A stretch of 64,000 bases of DNA from Paraburkholderia bannensis (GCF_014200455.1 NZ_JACHBW010000005.1:124001-188000); one strand, 5' to 3'. Numbered from the stretch's first letter, positions 1-8,166 are shown. Numbers and translations: made by a program. Notes: generated by a model not told the origin, from the sequence alone.

Positions 1-489
1 TGTCCAGTCCAGTTCCTGATTGGCGACCAATTCACCAGTCGCCTTGATGTCCTCATACCCCTTGCGTGCGATAGCCTCGAACAACAGCGCGAACGCATGG
101 CGTTTGAAGGCAAAGCCATCCTTGGGGGCGCGATAGGCAGCCGTAGAAATCTGGATAAGACGGCGCACGCCTGCGTGCTTCATCGCGGAGATGGTGTGCG
201 TCAAGCCGTGCATGACCGGCTTATCGCCCGGCACCTTGAGACTGTTCGGGCCAAGGGCGCTAATGACCGCATCGGCACCTTGCACGCACTTCGCAATGGC
301 ACCCTGGTCTTGCAGGTCGCCAACAACAATTTCGCCCCTTCCCGCGAACGATGCGAGTTTCTTGGCGTCGCTCGTATAGACCGACAGGTTGTAGCCCTGC
401 TTCAAGGCTTCCTCGATGATGTGCCGTCCGGTCGGCCCCGTCGCACCGAACAGCGCGAGGGTTTTTTCCCCGGCCGTGTGGTCACGCAG
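1..489 (-). CDS. NAD(P)H-binding atypical SDR-like protein, 3' end cut off by window
   Basis: Reading leftward, the frame gives a Rossmann start with a GATGPTGR nucleotide-binding loop, an acidic D following a beta strand (VVGDLQDQ), an SALGP strand and an ISTAAY segment. This is the pattern of atypical short-chain dehydrogenases of the NAD(P)H-binding (NmrA/YwnB-like) type. The C-terminus lies outside the window. It follows the azoreductase gene on the same strand, so the two probably form a redox operon. The start is unclear. No ATG or GTG sits at the expected place; a CTG at 489-487 overlaps the azoreductase stop by 8 bp, and the first in-frame ATG (549-547) would overlap it by 68 bp. A GTG at 485-483 is out of frame, so a small indel in the G4A6 run at about 462-471 is possible. 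Confidence 0.75.
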   Translation of the reverse strand, partial: MRDHTAGEKTLALFGATGPTGRHIIEEALKQGYNLSVYTSDAKKLASFAGRGEIVVGDLQDQGAIAKCVQGADAVISALGPNSLKVPGDKPVMHGLTHTISAMKHAGVRRLIQISTAAYRAPKDGFAFKRHAFALLFEAIARKGYEDIKATGELVANQELDWT

Positions 490-1099
490 CCTTCGCCAAC
501 AAGGCTTTGACGGCCGTTTCGGTGTTGGTGATTGCGGCCTTCGCCGCATCGGGGCCCAAAACCGTGCCTTCGACACGCACCACTTCAACGTCGCTCAGGC
601 CGATGAAACCGAGCAGGTGCAGCAGATAGTTGGTCTGAAAGTCGAACGCTGCCCAGGCACCTTCCGAGAACACGCCGCCGGCAGCGGTAACGAGGTAGAC
701 TTTTTTACCGGTCAGCAGCCCCTTCGGCCCAGTATCGCCGTAGCCGAAGGTGACGCGCGGCCAGGTGACGTGATCGAACCACGCCTTGAGCTGCGAGGAC
801 GGACCGAAGTTGATCATGCCCGAACCGAGCACGATCACATCGGCGACCTTCAACTCATCGACCAACGCTTGCGCGACCTTCACCGCCTCGACCTGTTCCG
901 GCGTGCGATCTTCGGGCGACGTGATCCGGCCTTGGATGTAGGCTGGCGTGATGTGCGGCGGAGGATTCGCGGCAAGGTCGCGCACGGTCAGCGGGCCGCC
1001 CGAGCGGGCCTGGATGCCATGGGCGATTTCCGTTGCAAAGCGGGTGGAAAGGCTCTCAGCTCCGCGCGGGCTGGACGTGACAAGCAGGGTGTGGCTCAT
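482..1099 (-). CDS. azoR: FMN-dependent NADH-azoreductase
   Basis: A 205-residue flavodoxin-like-fold enzyme that reduces azo compounds and quinones using NADH and FMN. The N-terminal strand [18 protein letters not shown] carries the FMN-phosphate loop. Residues 93-110 ([18 protein letters not shown]) match the family's flavin-binding segment, and TAAGG at 138-142 is the second flavin loop. Length is typical of AzoR/AcpD proteins. The ATG at 1099 is preceded by GGGAG at good spacing; an upstream in-frame ATG at 1210 would add residues unlike the family. It is divergent from an HxlR-type regulator and probably co-transcribed with the NAD(P)H-binding protein that follows. Family knowledge: in Bacillus the HxlR/DUF24 repressor YodB controls azoR1, so the same logic is inferred here. 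Confidence 0.93.
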   Translation of the reverse strand: MSHTLLVTSSPRGAESLSTRFATEIAHGIQARSGGPLTVRDLAANPPPHITPAYIQGRITSPEDRTPEQVEAVKVAQALVDELKVADVIVLGSGMINFGPSSQLKAWFDHVTWPRVTFGYGDTGPKGLLTGKKVYLVTAAGGVFSEGAWAAFDFQTNYLLHLLGFIGLSDVEVVRVEGTVLGPDAAKAAITNTETAVKALLAKAA

Positions 1100-1127
1100 G
1101 ATGGCTCCCAGGTATAAAATAAGAACT

Positions 1128-1150
1128 AAGTCGGCTAATTTGCCTGACTT
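1128..1150. promoter_or_regulatory. Inverted repeat in azoR/HxlR divergent promoter, candidate HxlR operator
   Basis: AAGTC-GGC, then a TAATTT centre, then GCC-T-GACTT form an imperfect palindrome with 8-base arms and one bulged base. It lies between the two divergent start codons (1099 and 1209), in the most AT-rich part of the spacer. Position and symmetry fit a binding site for the dimeric HxlR regulator next door. Binding is inferred. Confidence 0.5.
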
Positions 1151-1208
1151 ACCAATTAATACGTAGGATGGTATGGTTCCTTCCTTGTTCCCACAAGAAG
1201 GCACACAC

Positions 1209-1643
1209 ATGTCACCTGGTCACATTGAGCTACCTGCCGATATACCTGCACCTGATGCCGGCGGCTGTGTGGCGACCCGCGACATATTGGATCGCATCGG
1301 CGACAAGTGGAGCCTCTACATTGTCGCTACGCTGGCCAATGGCCCGCGGCGCTTCAACGAATTGAAGCGCGGCATCGACGGCATTTCGCAGCGGATGCTG
1401 ACACTGACCTTGCGCGGGCTGGAGCGCGACGGACTGATAACGCGAACGATGTATCCAACGATTCCCCCTCGCGTCGATTACGAACTCACTGACATGGGAA
1501 GAACGCTGTTGAAGCCTGTCATGGCGCTGGTCAATTGGGCGAACGAGAATCAAGTCGCGATTGCCGAGGCGCATAAACGTTTTGACGAGGAGCCGGAGTC
1601 AGATCAAGTCTTGGTTCAGGGCGTTGTCTACCAGCGTCGATAA
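1209..1643 (+). CDS. HxlR-family winged-helix transcriptional regulator
   Basis: A 144-residue protein with the HxlR/DUF24 winged-helix pattern: [15 protein letters not shown] leads into the recognition region [29 protein letters not shown], then the wing [11 protein letters not shown]. Cys20 in [10 protein letters not shown] sits where redox-sensing relatives (YodB, HypR) keep their reactive N-terminal cysteine. The ATG at 1209 has GAAGG upstream; a GTG at 1173 lies in the same frame but lacks homology-like sequence. It is divergent from azoR with an inverted repeat between them. Inferred role: repressor of azoR that responds to quinone or disulfide stress. Regulatory target and redox sensing are inference. 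Confidence 0.9.
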   Translation: MSPGHIELPADIPAPDAGGCVATRDILDRIGDKWSLYIVATLANGPRRFNELKRGIDGISQRMLTLTLRGLERDGLITRTMYPTIPPRVDYELTDMGRTLLKPVMALVNWANENQVAIAEAHKRFDEEPESDQVLVQGVVYQRR

Positions 1644-2042
1644 AGGAGCCCAGGCTGTAGACCTGTGCAAACACGGCGGCGAAATCCAACTGACGGCTCG
1701 CGTTGGGACCTGTCCCAATGCCGATCTCTCTTGGGGTGCGAAGGCGCTTCATTTGCCGACCTATCCAACCAGGAGTCGGCCACGGCCGATCGGAAAAGTC
1801 GCATAGCCTGCTTGGGTGTCCGTTGCCTGAGCCAAACGGGACGCCTCAGCGTCTCGCCGTCAACGCAAACCAGTAACGCTTGGTGGCCGATCACGGACAA
1901 GCCAGCGCGACGCAGCGGCAGGGCCGGACGGGGGTGTCAGCGCCGACTGAATAGGCAGTGGCGAGAAGGGGAGGGGCTCGCCAGTGCAGCGGCGCCGCGG
2001 GAATCAGGCGAGGCCACGCCGTCCTCCCATTGGTAAGCGGCG
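1644..2042. other. Gene-poor spacer, possible decayed coding remnants
   Basis: No convincing gene lies in these 399 bases. Two overlapping minus-strand frames (1531-1752 and 1628-1900) contain protein-like stretches such as TPREIGIGTGPNASRQLDF, but neither matches a family I recognise, and neither has a good ribosome-binding site. They may be decay products of an old gene. No terminator with a U-tract is visible after the HxlR gene. Confidence 0.4.
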
Positions 2043-2450
2043 TTATCGCGGCACGCTGCGCGAATCGTGAACGGCCGATACCGCGAATGTGACGTCAGGC
2101 AACTCGTCGAGCCGATGATAAACGGGCACGCCGAGTTTGCGCGCCAGTTCGACATCGCCATCCGCGCCCCTGGACTCGCCAGGAATGCGCAAGACTGCAT
2201 CGCAGCGTTCAATCAGCCGGCGCGCAGCCGGATAAAGAAAGCGCTCGCTGATGTCGTCGCCAATGCGCTCGGAGCCAGCCGTGCGAGCCAGCGGTAGCGA
2301 CACCCATTCGCCGACCATCGGCATATGGCCGCGCTCGTACACGCCAAGCGCGGCGCGTTCCAGTCGGCGCAAATTCTCCGCGATACGCACGGGGTCGCCA
2401 TCGGTGCCACCGCGATAGGGTCCGGCGATCAGGATCAGTTGTGGTTTCAC
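2043..2450 (-). CDS. DUF4406 / nucleoside 2-deoxyribosyltransferase-like protein
   Basis: A 135-residue protein beginning KPQLILIAGPYRGG, where the AGPYR motif is typical of DUF4406 and nucleoside 2-deoxyribosyltransferase-like folds. The later segment CDAVLRIPGESRGADGDVELARKLGVPVY matches the family pattern in which S/T-x-G-A-D and E line the pocket. Its ATG overlaps the stop of the upstream Nudix gene by 4 bp (ATGA), so the two are translationally coupled. The pairing suggests nucleotide or nucleotide-sugar housekeeping, but the substrate is unknown. Confidence 0.8.
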   Translation of the reverse strand: MKPQLILIAGPYRGGTDGDPVRIAENLRRLERAALGVYERGHMPMVGEWVSLPLARTAGSERIGDDISERFLYPAARRLIERCDAVLRIPGESRGADGDVELARKLGVPVYHRLDELPDVTFAVSAVHDSRSVPR

Positions 2451-3046
2451 GGTGTGCGTCCTTGCGAAAGCTGACTCAGCGCGAGTTGCTGCAACAGCAT
2501 GATGGTTTTCCCGTCGACGATCTCGCCGCGCCCGATCGCCGCCAGCGCCTCGCCCAGAGGCATTTCAACAACTTCGAGATCCTCACCTTCTTCCGCAATG
2601 CCGCCGCCCTCGCCGATGCGTGTGGTCGCGTCGTATTCGCCCAGATAGAAGTAGAGCTTCTCCGTCACCGAACCCGGGCTCATGAACGCCTCGAACACCT
2701 TGCGCAGATTGCGCACGCGATAGCCCGTTTCCTCTTCGACTTCGGCGCGGATGCGCGCTTCGGGCGAGGCCTGGTCGAGCAGACCGGCAGCGGCTTCGAT
2801 CAGCATGCCGTCATGGCCGTTGACGAAGGCGGGCATGCGGAACTGACGCGTGAGCACGACGTTGCCGGTGGCGGGATTGTGCAGCAGGATGGTCGCGCCG
2901 TTGCCGCGGTCGTAGGTTTCGCGGCTCTGGCGTTGCCACGTGCCGTCGCGGCGCAGGTAGTCGAAGGTGACTTTGCGCAGGACGTACCAGTTGTCCGAGA
3001 GAACGGTGGTATCGACGACGCGGACGCGTTCCTGAGTGGTAATCAC
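2447..3046 (-). CDS. nudK: Nudix hydrolase, GDP-mannose pyrophosphatase type
   Basis: A 199-residue Nudix enzyme. The segment AAGLLDQASPEARIRAEVEE followed by ETGY is the NudK-style Nudix box, with two extra residues between the first Gly and the PE helix compared with the general box. The N-terminal half (VLSDNWYVLRKVTFDY, then RQSRETYDRG and GATILLHNP) also follows NudK/ADP-ribose pyrophosphatase architecture. NudK cleaves GDP-mannose and other nucleoside diphosphate sugars. I chose the GTG at 3046 because TGGAG lies 7 bases upstream; an ATG at 3136 adds unrelated sequence. It is coupled to the DUF4406 gene downstream and divergent from a DeoR-type regulator. Confidence 0.88.
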   Translation of the reverse strand: MITTQERVRVVDTTVLSDNWYVLRKVTFDYLRRDGTWQRQSRETYDRGNGATILLHNPATGNVVLTRQFRMPAFVNGHDGMLIEAAAGLLDQASPEARIRAEVEEETGYRVRNLRKVFEAFMSPGSVTEKLYFYLGEYDATTRIGEGGGIAEEGEDLEVVEMPLGEALAAIGRGEIVDGKTIMLLQQLALSQLSQGRTP

Positions 3047-3241
3047 GGGGGCTCCAGAGGAAAGGGCGAAAGGCGATTCGGCGATTTGCTGGCGCAGAGC
3101 GCCGGGCGACCCATATCGACACATCGGCCGGCTCATGATAACGTGCGAGTTCGTGCAGTTTCAAGGCAATTCGTGCAGCGCATGTTCAGCATGTCTTGTG
3201 CAGTCCGTCATGCCGGTCGAGTGCAACTCTCATCCTCAGCC

Positions 3242-3997
3242 ATGCTCACAAGCCAAAGAAAAAAAGCGATTCTCGACGCCCTCGATCGTGACGGTCAGGT
3301 GCTGGCCGGCGATCTGAGCGCGGCTTTCGGCGTGTCCGAAGACACGGTGCGGCGCGATCTGCGCGAACTGGCGGCGCAAGGGCGTCTGCAACGCGTTCAT
3401 GGCGGCGCATTGCCCGCTTCGGCGGCGGTCGCGCCGCTGGCTGCGCGTGAGGACATGGATGTGGCCGCCAAGCAGCGTGTCGCCCGCAAGGCGGCCAGCA
3501 TGATAGAGCCGGGGCAGGTGGCGATCGTCGATGGCGGCACCACCAGCGCCTTGCTGGTGCAGTGCCTCACCCCCGATCTCACGGCCACCATCGTCACGCA
3601 CAGCCCGGGCATTGCGGTGGCGCTGGCCGCGCATCCATGCGTCGAAGTCGTGCTGATCGGCGGGCGTCTTTACAAGCATTCGGTGGTGAGCGTGGGCGCA
3701 GCGGCGATCGAGGCGATGTCGCACATTCATGCGGATCTCTACTTCATGGGGGTGACCGGGGTGCATGCGAGCGCAGGTTTCAGCACGGGAGATTATGAGG
3801 AAACCTATGTAAAGCGCGCACTAGCGGCGCGTGCGGCGGAAACGGTGGTGCTCGCGTGTGCGTCGAAACTCAATACGGCTTCGCAATTTCGCATTGGCGG
3901 CCTGGAGATGGCGCAGACGCTCGTTGTCGATGCGGGCGCGACCGCGAAACAAACGCGTGCGCTCGAAGAAGCGGGGTTGACGATTGTGAGGGCCTGA
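3242..3997 (+). CDS. DeoR/GlpR-family transcriptional regulator
   Basis: A 251-residue DeoR-family repressor. Residues 1-55 form the helix-turn-helix with the signature SEDTVRRDLRELAAQGRLQRVHGGA. The remainder is the DeoR C-terminal sugar-phosphate-sensing domain: IVDGGTTSALLVQCL is the phosphate-binding strand-loop, followed by VVLIGGRLYKHS and DLYFMGVTGVHASAGFS. The reading frame stays open far upstream (to 2441), but the ATG at 3242 is where family similarity begins. It is divergent from nudK. Ligand unknown, probably a phosphorylated sugar or related metabolite. A link to the neighbouring Nudix operon is possible but unproven. Confidence 0.9.
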   Translation: MLTSQRKKAILDALDRDGQVLAGDLSAAFGVSEDTVRRDLRELAAQGRLQRVHGGALPASAAVAPLAAREDMDVAAKQRVARKAASMIEPGQVAIVDGGTTSALLVQCLTPDLTATIVTHSPGIAVALAAHPCVEVVLIGGRLYKHSVVSVGAAAIEAMSHIHADLYFMGVTGVHASAGFSTGDYEETYVKRALAARAAETVVLACASKLNTASQFRIGGLEMAQTLVVDAGATAKQTRALEEAGLTIVRA

Positions 3998-4018
3998 CGC
4001 GCGTGGGCGGCGGCAGTG

Positions 4019-4675
4019 TCAGCCAGTCGCTCTGTCGACGCGTTCGCGCTCTGCAACGCCAGCCGCATGTGTCGTCCAGACGCTTAGAAGAAAATCGGCG
4101 TCTTTGGCGTGCGTCGCGAGATGCAGAGCATTCGCGCGGGCGACCTGTGAAAAGGCTTCATCGACTGAGTCCGCGTCCAGATGGCAGTCGTGCGCCCCGT
4201 GTCGCCAATGACAACACACGATCGCGCCGTGGTTCGCATCGAGCGACGCGCAGGCCTGACGCGCCAGTCTGCGACATTGCGATTTTTTCAGATAATACGC
4301 GAACTCGCTTACCACGATCAGATCGAAGGAGCCGCCTGGCCATTCTTGTGGTACGGCCATTCTCTGCACTTCGACATGTTCGAATTCGGCCAGGCGTCGG
4401 GCGGCGATTGCCACGGCGTTGGGAGCAAAGTCCACGCACAATAGACGCTCGCAGCGCGTCGCCAGGGCTGCAGAGAGCTCACCGTTCGCGCAGCCCGGTT
4501 CAAACGCCCGGCCATATCGGCTTCGCGGAAGCGCGGCGAGCGTTATTGCGCGTTTGCGCGATTCGTACCAACTGCTGCGATAACGCCAGGGGTCGTCCGT
4601 AGCGGCGAATTTGGCGTCGAACTCTGCGGCAGCGCGTCTGATCGACGGCGAAAGGCGATCGCTCACCGCGGCCAT
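4019..4675 (-). CDS. NodS-like SAM-dependent methyltransferase
   Basis: A 218-residue class I methyltransferase. FEPGCANGELSAAL at residues 58-71 is the SAM-binding motif I, VDFAPNAVAIAARRL the acidic-loop motif II, and GSFDLIVVSEFAYYL the post-I strand. The N-terminus (FDAKFAATDDPWRYRSSWYE) is characteristic of the NodS/nodulation N-methyltransferase family. In other proteobacteria such genes often sit beside a GT2 glycosyltransferase and a PIG-L deacetylase. Here those two lie about 1 kb away on the opposite strand, separated by two CsbD-like genes. It ends convergently 22 bp from the DeoR gene. Substrate unknown; an amino sugar is plausible. Confidence 0.85.
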   Translation of the reverse strand: MAAVSDRLSPSIRRAAAEFDAKFAATDDPWRYRSSWYESRKRAITLAALPRSRYGRAFEPGCANGELSAALATRCERLLCVDFAPNAVAIAARRLAEFEHVEVQRMAVPQEWPGGSFDLIVVSEFAYYLKKSQCRRLARQACASLDANHGAIVCCHWRHGAHDCHLDADSVDEAFSQVARANALHLATHAKDADFLLSVWTTHAAGVAERERVDRATG

Positions 4676-4873
4676 CCCTCATCTGACGAGGCGAGCGTAC
4701 AAGCGAGCGATTCGAGATCAAGCCCGGCGTAAATATCTCGGGCGAGTATTGTGGCGAGGTCCGTGCACATAGTCGCATGCAGGGGAAGCGCTTTGTCCGC
4801 ATCCATTTGCAATTCATCCATCGTTTAGCGGATCCGCTCGCGGGCAAATCGGCAGAAATTGGCGAAGCAGGCA

Positions 4874-4900
4874 GGGCCGCCAGCCTTTCGGAGGCGGCCC
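4874..4900 (-). terminator. Hairpin downstream of CsbD gene
   Basis: GGGCCGCC and GGCGGCCC form an 8-bp GC stem 13 bases beyond the csbD-like stop codon on the minus strand. There is no strong U-tract, so it is either a weak intrinsic terminator or a 3'-protective stem. Confidence 0.55.
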
Positions 4901-4912
4901 GAGGACCCTGAA

Positions 4913-5098
4913 TCAATGATGCTTCGTGGCGTCCTTCGCCGCATCCTTGGCGTCCCCCACCTTCTTTTGCGCTTCACCCTTTGCCTGCTGAAGATCGCCC
5001 TTCAGCTCCTGTGCCGGATCATTCGTCGCGCGGCCAACTGCTTCGTTGACCTTGCCTTTAACCTTTTCTGCCGCTCCCTTCACATGATCTTTGTTCAT
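4913..5098 (-). CDS. CsbD-family stress protein
   Basis: A 61-residue, Lys/Glu/Ala-rich soluble protein: MNKDHVKGAAEKVKGKVNEA, then GRATNDPAQELKGDLQQAKG. This matches the CsbD family, whose Bacillus member is induced by general stress; the biochemical role is unknown. GGAGAG precedes the ATG. It stands head to head with a second CsbD-like gene at 5316 and between the methyltransferase and the glycosyltransferase genes. Confidence 0.92.
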   Translation of the reverse strand: MNKDHVKGAAEKVKGKVNEAVGRATNDPAQELKGDLQQAKGEAQKKVGDAKDAAKDATKHH

Positions 5099-5315
5099 GA
5101 TGGCTCTCCATTAATGGGCGACCCGATGTCGCCAGCCGAATCCCATCCCGCACGCAGCGTGCCTGCCTGCAGAGGTAAGAGAGGTGTACTGCTGCCAGGT
5201 CGAACCCGCGCGAGGTTGTTAATCTGGCGGGCACGCGTCGTGCGTGAGCGAGCTGCCAGTAACCCCTGGAAACGGCAACGGTTGCCGCGAACTAGAAACT
5301 GATGAGGAGCTGGAT

Positions 5316-5573
5316 ATGGATACGAACAGCGCAGAAGGGCATGTCAAACAGCTTGCCGGAGAAGTGAAGGATGCCGTCGGGGCCGTGTTGGACGATACGG
5401 CCATGCAGATCTCCGGGAAGGCCAAAGCGCTGTGCGGCCAGTCGCAGCAACTTGTCGGGGATGCCGCAACGGTGGCGCGCGAGGCGATCGCAGAGAAGCC
5501 GCTGGTGGTCTTAGGCGCGGCCGTGGCAATTGGCTTCGCGGTGGGCGCATTCTGGGCCGCCCGCAGAGAGTAG
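5316..5573 (+). CDS. CsbD-like protein with C-terminal membrane anchor (DUF883-like tail)
   Basis: An 85-residue protein in two parts. Residues 5-55 (GHVKQLAGEVKDAVGAVLDD, then SGKAKALCGQSQQLVGDA) resemble a CsbD repeat. Residues 60-85 are EKPLVVLGAAVAIGFAVGAF-WAARRE, a single transmembrane segment with a positive end as in DUF883/ElaB proteins. GAGGAG six bases before the ATG at 5316 supports this start over an upstream one at 5244. It is divergent from the soluble CsbD gene. Likely a stress-induced inner-membrane protein; ElaB-type relatives associate with ribosomes, which is family knowledge and not visible here. Confidence 0.8.
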   Translation: MDTNSAEGHVKQLAGEVKDAVGAVLDDTAMQISGKAKALCGQSQQLVGDAATVAREAIAEKPLVVLGAAVAIGFAVGAFWAARRE

Positions 5574-5634
5574 TCGCCCAACACGTGGTGCGTTCAACCG
5601 CTTATAGCGGCGATTCATTTAGTCAGGAATGCAA

Positions 5635-6291
5635 ATGATAGGTGTGATCATACCGGCTCACAACGAAGCGGATTTGCTGGCTGCCTGTCTTGCTGCGGCC
5701 TGCGCGACGCGCCACGCCCCGGGCCTGCGTGGCGAGCCCGTCAACATTGTCGTTGTGCTCGACGGCTGCACGGATGAATCGGCAGCCATCGTGAGCGGCT
5801 TTGCAGTCACTTCGCTGCATGTCGATGCGAGGAATGTCGGGGTGGCGCGGCGTGCGGGCGCCGAGCGCCTGATCGCCCAGGGTGCACGCTGGCTTGCCTT
5901 TACCGACGCGGATAGCCGCGTAGAGAACGACTGGCTTGTCGCGCAACTCGCGCTCGGCGTGGATGCAGTTTGTGGATCGGTGCAAGTCGACGATTGGGAA
6001 GGGGCGCCTGGCCAGCTTCGCAAACTGTGGCGAGAGCGTTATCGCGACGCCGATGGGCATCGGCATGTGCATGGTGCGAATCTGGGTGTGAGCACGCAGG
6101 CCTATCTGCGTGCCGGGGGCTTTCCGCCCTTGCCGTGCGGGGAGGACGTTGCGTTAGTGGATTTGTTGCGTGTCGTGGGTGCGTCCATCGCATGGAGCGC
6201 GGCGCCCCGGGTGAGGACGAGCGCGCGCATGCAGGCGCGCGTGCGTGGCGGGTTTGCGGACACACTCGCGCGCTGGGCGCAGGAGGAGTGA
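5635..6291 (+). CDS. GT2-family glycosyltransferase
   Basis: A 218-residue GT-A fold protein. MIGVIIPAHNEADLLAACL is the nucleotide-sugar-binding start, VVVLDGCTDES the second motif, and FTDADS (DxD at residues 91-93) the metal-binding site. CGEDVALVDLL supplies the later ED motif. It is short for the family and has no membrane segments. Start: AGGA is 6 bases from the ATG at 5635; the ATG at 5629 directly abuts it. The gene is followed after 3 bp by a PIG-L deacetylase, so the pair is an operon that probably builds or modifies a glycoconjugate. Confidence 0.87.
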   Translation: MIGVIIPAHNEADLLAACLAAACATRHAPGLRGEPVNIVVVLDGCTDESAAIVSGFAVTSLHVDARNVGVARRAGAERLIAQGARWLAFTDADSRVENDWLVAQLALGVDAVCGSVQVDDWEGAPGQLRKLWRERYRDADGHRHVHGANLGVSTQAYLRAGGFPPLPCGEDVALVDLLRVVGASIAWSAAPRVRTSARMQARVRGGFADTLARWAQEE

Positions 6292-6294
6292 GCC

Positions 6295-7020
6295 ATGGCG
6301 TCTGCCGGTGTGGTCGCGCCGCTCTTCGTCGTCTCTCCGCATCTCGACGATGCCGTGTTCAGTTGCGGATCGCTGCTCGCGGCGCGGCGTGGGGCGGTGG
6401 TCTGCACGGTGTTCGCAGGCACGCCGGCGGACCCCGTGCATCGTTCCTGGGATGAAGCGGCGGGCTTCGAGGATTCGACGCAGGCAATGCATGCGCGCAC
6501 ACTCGAAGACGAGTACGCGCTTTCGTTATGCGAGGCGTGCGGCGTACGGTTGGGCTTTTTCGATGGTCAATATGCGCCGCTTCCGGCCGCGCAGACCGTT
6601 GCCCGCGCGATTGCAGAGGAACTGGCGCGTTGGCCAGGGGCAACACCGGTCGTGCCACTGGGTCTGCGTCATTCCGATCATCGGTGTGTAGCCGATGCTT
6701 GGCTTGTGCTGTTCCGTGCGCGAAGCATGACGTCCTGTATCGTCTATGAAGAAGCGATTCATCGCACTGCCCGCGATCTGACCGGGCAGCGCCTGGCTGA
6801 GCTGGCAAACGCTGGCTTGTCAGTCGAGCGCCTCGATGAGGCGTGGTGTCCAGCGCGCACGAGTGCGCGAGCACAGCATATGAAACGGCGATGTGTTCAG
6901 GCCTATGCCAGTCAGTTGCGTGCGTTTGGAGCGCGCATACCGGCCGACCTCGGGGCGCCGGAGCAGTATTGGCGTGTTGAATGGGCCCGACGCACCGGCT
7001 CACCATTGCGCGGGAGTTAG
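6295..7020 (+). CDS. PIG-L family (LmbE-like) deacetylase
   Basis: A 241-residue protein with the two zinc motifs of the family: PHLDD at residues 15-19 (general PHxDD) and HSDH at 126-129. Family members remove N-acetyl groups from GlcNAc-containing glycoconjugates such as GlcNAc-inositol. It begins 3 bp after the glycosyltransferase stop. Taken with the GT2 enzyme and the NodS-like methyltransferase nearby, an order of sugar transfer, N-deacetylation and N-methylation is a reasonable inference. The acceptor is unknown. Confidence 0.88.
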   Translation: MASAGVVAPLFVVSPHLDDAVFSCGSLLAARRGAVVCTVFAGTPADPVHRSWDEAAGFEDSTQAMHARTLEDEYALSLCEACGVRLGFFDGQYAPLPAAQTVARAIAEELARWPGATPVVPLGLRHSDHRCVADAWLVLFRARSMTSCIVYEEAIHRTARDLTGQRLAELANAGLSVERLDEAWCPARTSARAQHMKRRCVQAYASQLRAFGARIPADLGAPEQYWRVEWARRTGSPLRGS

Positions 7021-7107
7021 ACGGGCTTGCCAGCTTGCGTCGAAGCGAACGTCGCCAGTCTTGCGTCGCGGACGCGGCGGCGATCACGGCCTGCGGGAAG
7101 GCTGGCG

Positions 7108-7126
7108 GTGCTCATATTTGGAGCAC
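7108..7126. terminator. Small hairpin between convergent genes
   Basis: GTGCTC and GAGCAC form a perfect 6-bp stem around an ATATTTG loop, midway between the PIG-L stop (7020) and the exported hydrolase stop (7152). There is no U-tract. It may act as a weak bidirectional terminator. Confidence 0.35.
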
Positions 7127-7151
7127 GTGTGCTGGGCGAGTGAATCAGGCG

Positions 7152-8063
7152 TTATCTGGACACCAGCGGCGTGACGAACTGCTCGAAATGCGGCAACCAG
7201 ATGGGTATCGCATCCTTGACGGCGAACATGCCGTGGCCGTTCGTACCGAAGGGCGGTTCGACGATCATTTGCCCGCGACCGCCGGCCGCCTGAAATGCCG
7301 CAAACCATGTGGCGACCACCTCAGGCGCAAAGTATTTGTCGTTCTGAACGTAGTGCCAGAGAACGGGCACGTGCGTCGTGGTGGCGAAGTGCGCGATGGT
7401 TGCGGCCATCTGCTGCGGATCGCACGGCATACCCGGATGCTTCGACGGGTTCCCGCCGCGTCCGCCCGAAAAATTGACGACTCCGACCAATCCTTGCGGA
7501 GCATGGCTGGCGGCTGCCAGCGACGCGAATCCGCCCGCAGACTGACCCACGAGAACGACACGGCTGCCATCCACCGCAGGCAGTGTCTGCGCGTACTTGA
7601 CGGCTGCGAGCACATCGCGTGCGGCCTGTTCGCCCGCAGCGGTGTAGTCGGGATGTTGGCAGGAGCCGGCGTCCTCCTCGTCGATGCCGCCTGTTGCGCC
7701 ATAGCCCCGGCGGATTGGCACGATCACGGCAAAACCCAGTTGCACGAAAGTGCGGATCTGCGGCAATTCACGGTAGCGGCCCACCTTCCATCGATCCCGC
7801 GGATCAGGCGGACTGCCGTGACTCAAGACAATCAACGGAAAGGGACCGTGACCGTCCGGCATATAGGTGGTCGCCACTATCTCACGGGTGTGATTGCCCT
7901 CGTCGACCGGGACCTTGACGATGGTCTCGTGCAGATCCGTTGCGGCGGGTGGCTCCTCTTTTGCGGTTCCTGCGCAGCCCATCAGGGAAGCGACCAATGC
8001 GCCTGACATCAAGAATCGTTGCAGGTGGACGAATACCCGATTTCGACAGGCCATCTTTCTCAT
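7152..8063 (-). CDS. Lipoprotein alpha/beta hydrolase (dienelactone hydrolase-like)
   Basis: A 303-residue alpha/beta hydrolase. The N-terminus has a hydrophobic signal and the lipobox SLMGC (Cys30), so it is probably a lipid-anchored envelope protein. The nucleophile elbow is GQSAGG, and PLIVLSHGSP provides the oxyanion HG region. A late GTNGHGMF segment supplies the catalytic His. The Cys in the DAGSCQHPDY loop and the CDPQQM segment may form a disulfide. Substrate unknown: esterase or peptidase. It is convergent with the PIG-L gene. A second in-frame ATG at 8054 is possible. Confidence 0.83.
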   Translation of the reverse strand: MRKMACRNRVFVHLQRFLMSGALVASLMGCAGTAKEEPPAATDLHETIVKVPVDEGNHTREIVATTYMPDGHGPFPLIVLSHGSPPDPRDRWKVGRYRELPQIRTFVQLGFAVIVPIRRGYGATGGIDEEDAGSCQHPDYTAAGEQAARDVLAAVKYAQTLPAVDGSRVVLVGQSAGGFASLAAASHAPQGLVGVVNFSGGRGGNPSKHPGMPCDPQQMAATIAHFATTTHVPVLWHYVQNDKYFAPEVVATWFAAFQAAGGRGQMIVEPPFGTNGHGMFAVKDAIPIWLPHFEQFVTPLVSR

Positions 8064-8166
8064 AGGTCATTTTCCCGCATCGCGGATCGAAGGTGCGGGC
8101 GAGTATGGCAGGTTTTCTGTTGATCGCAGGGTGGCTTGTTCAAGCAGACCCGTCCGGTATGCCTGG

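Noticed and set aside
1531..1900. Possible transposase remnant after the HxlR gene
   Set aside because: No DDE motif, terminal inverted repeats or target duplications are visible.
2441..3241. Long N-terminal extension of the DeoR regulator
   Set aside because: The frame is open but antisense to nudK, with no family similarity; the ATG at 3242 starts the winged helix.
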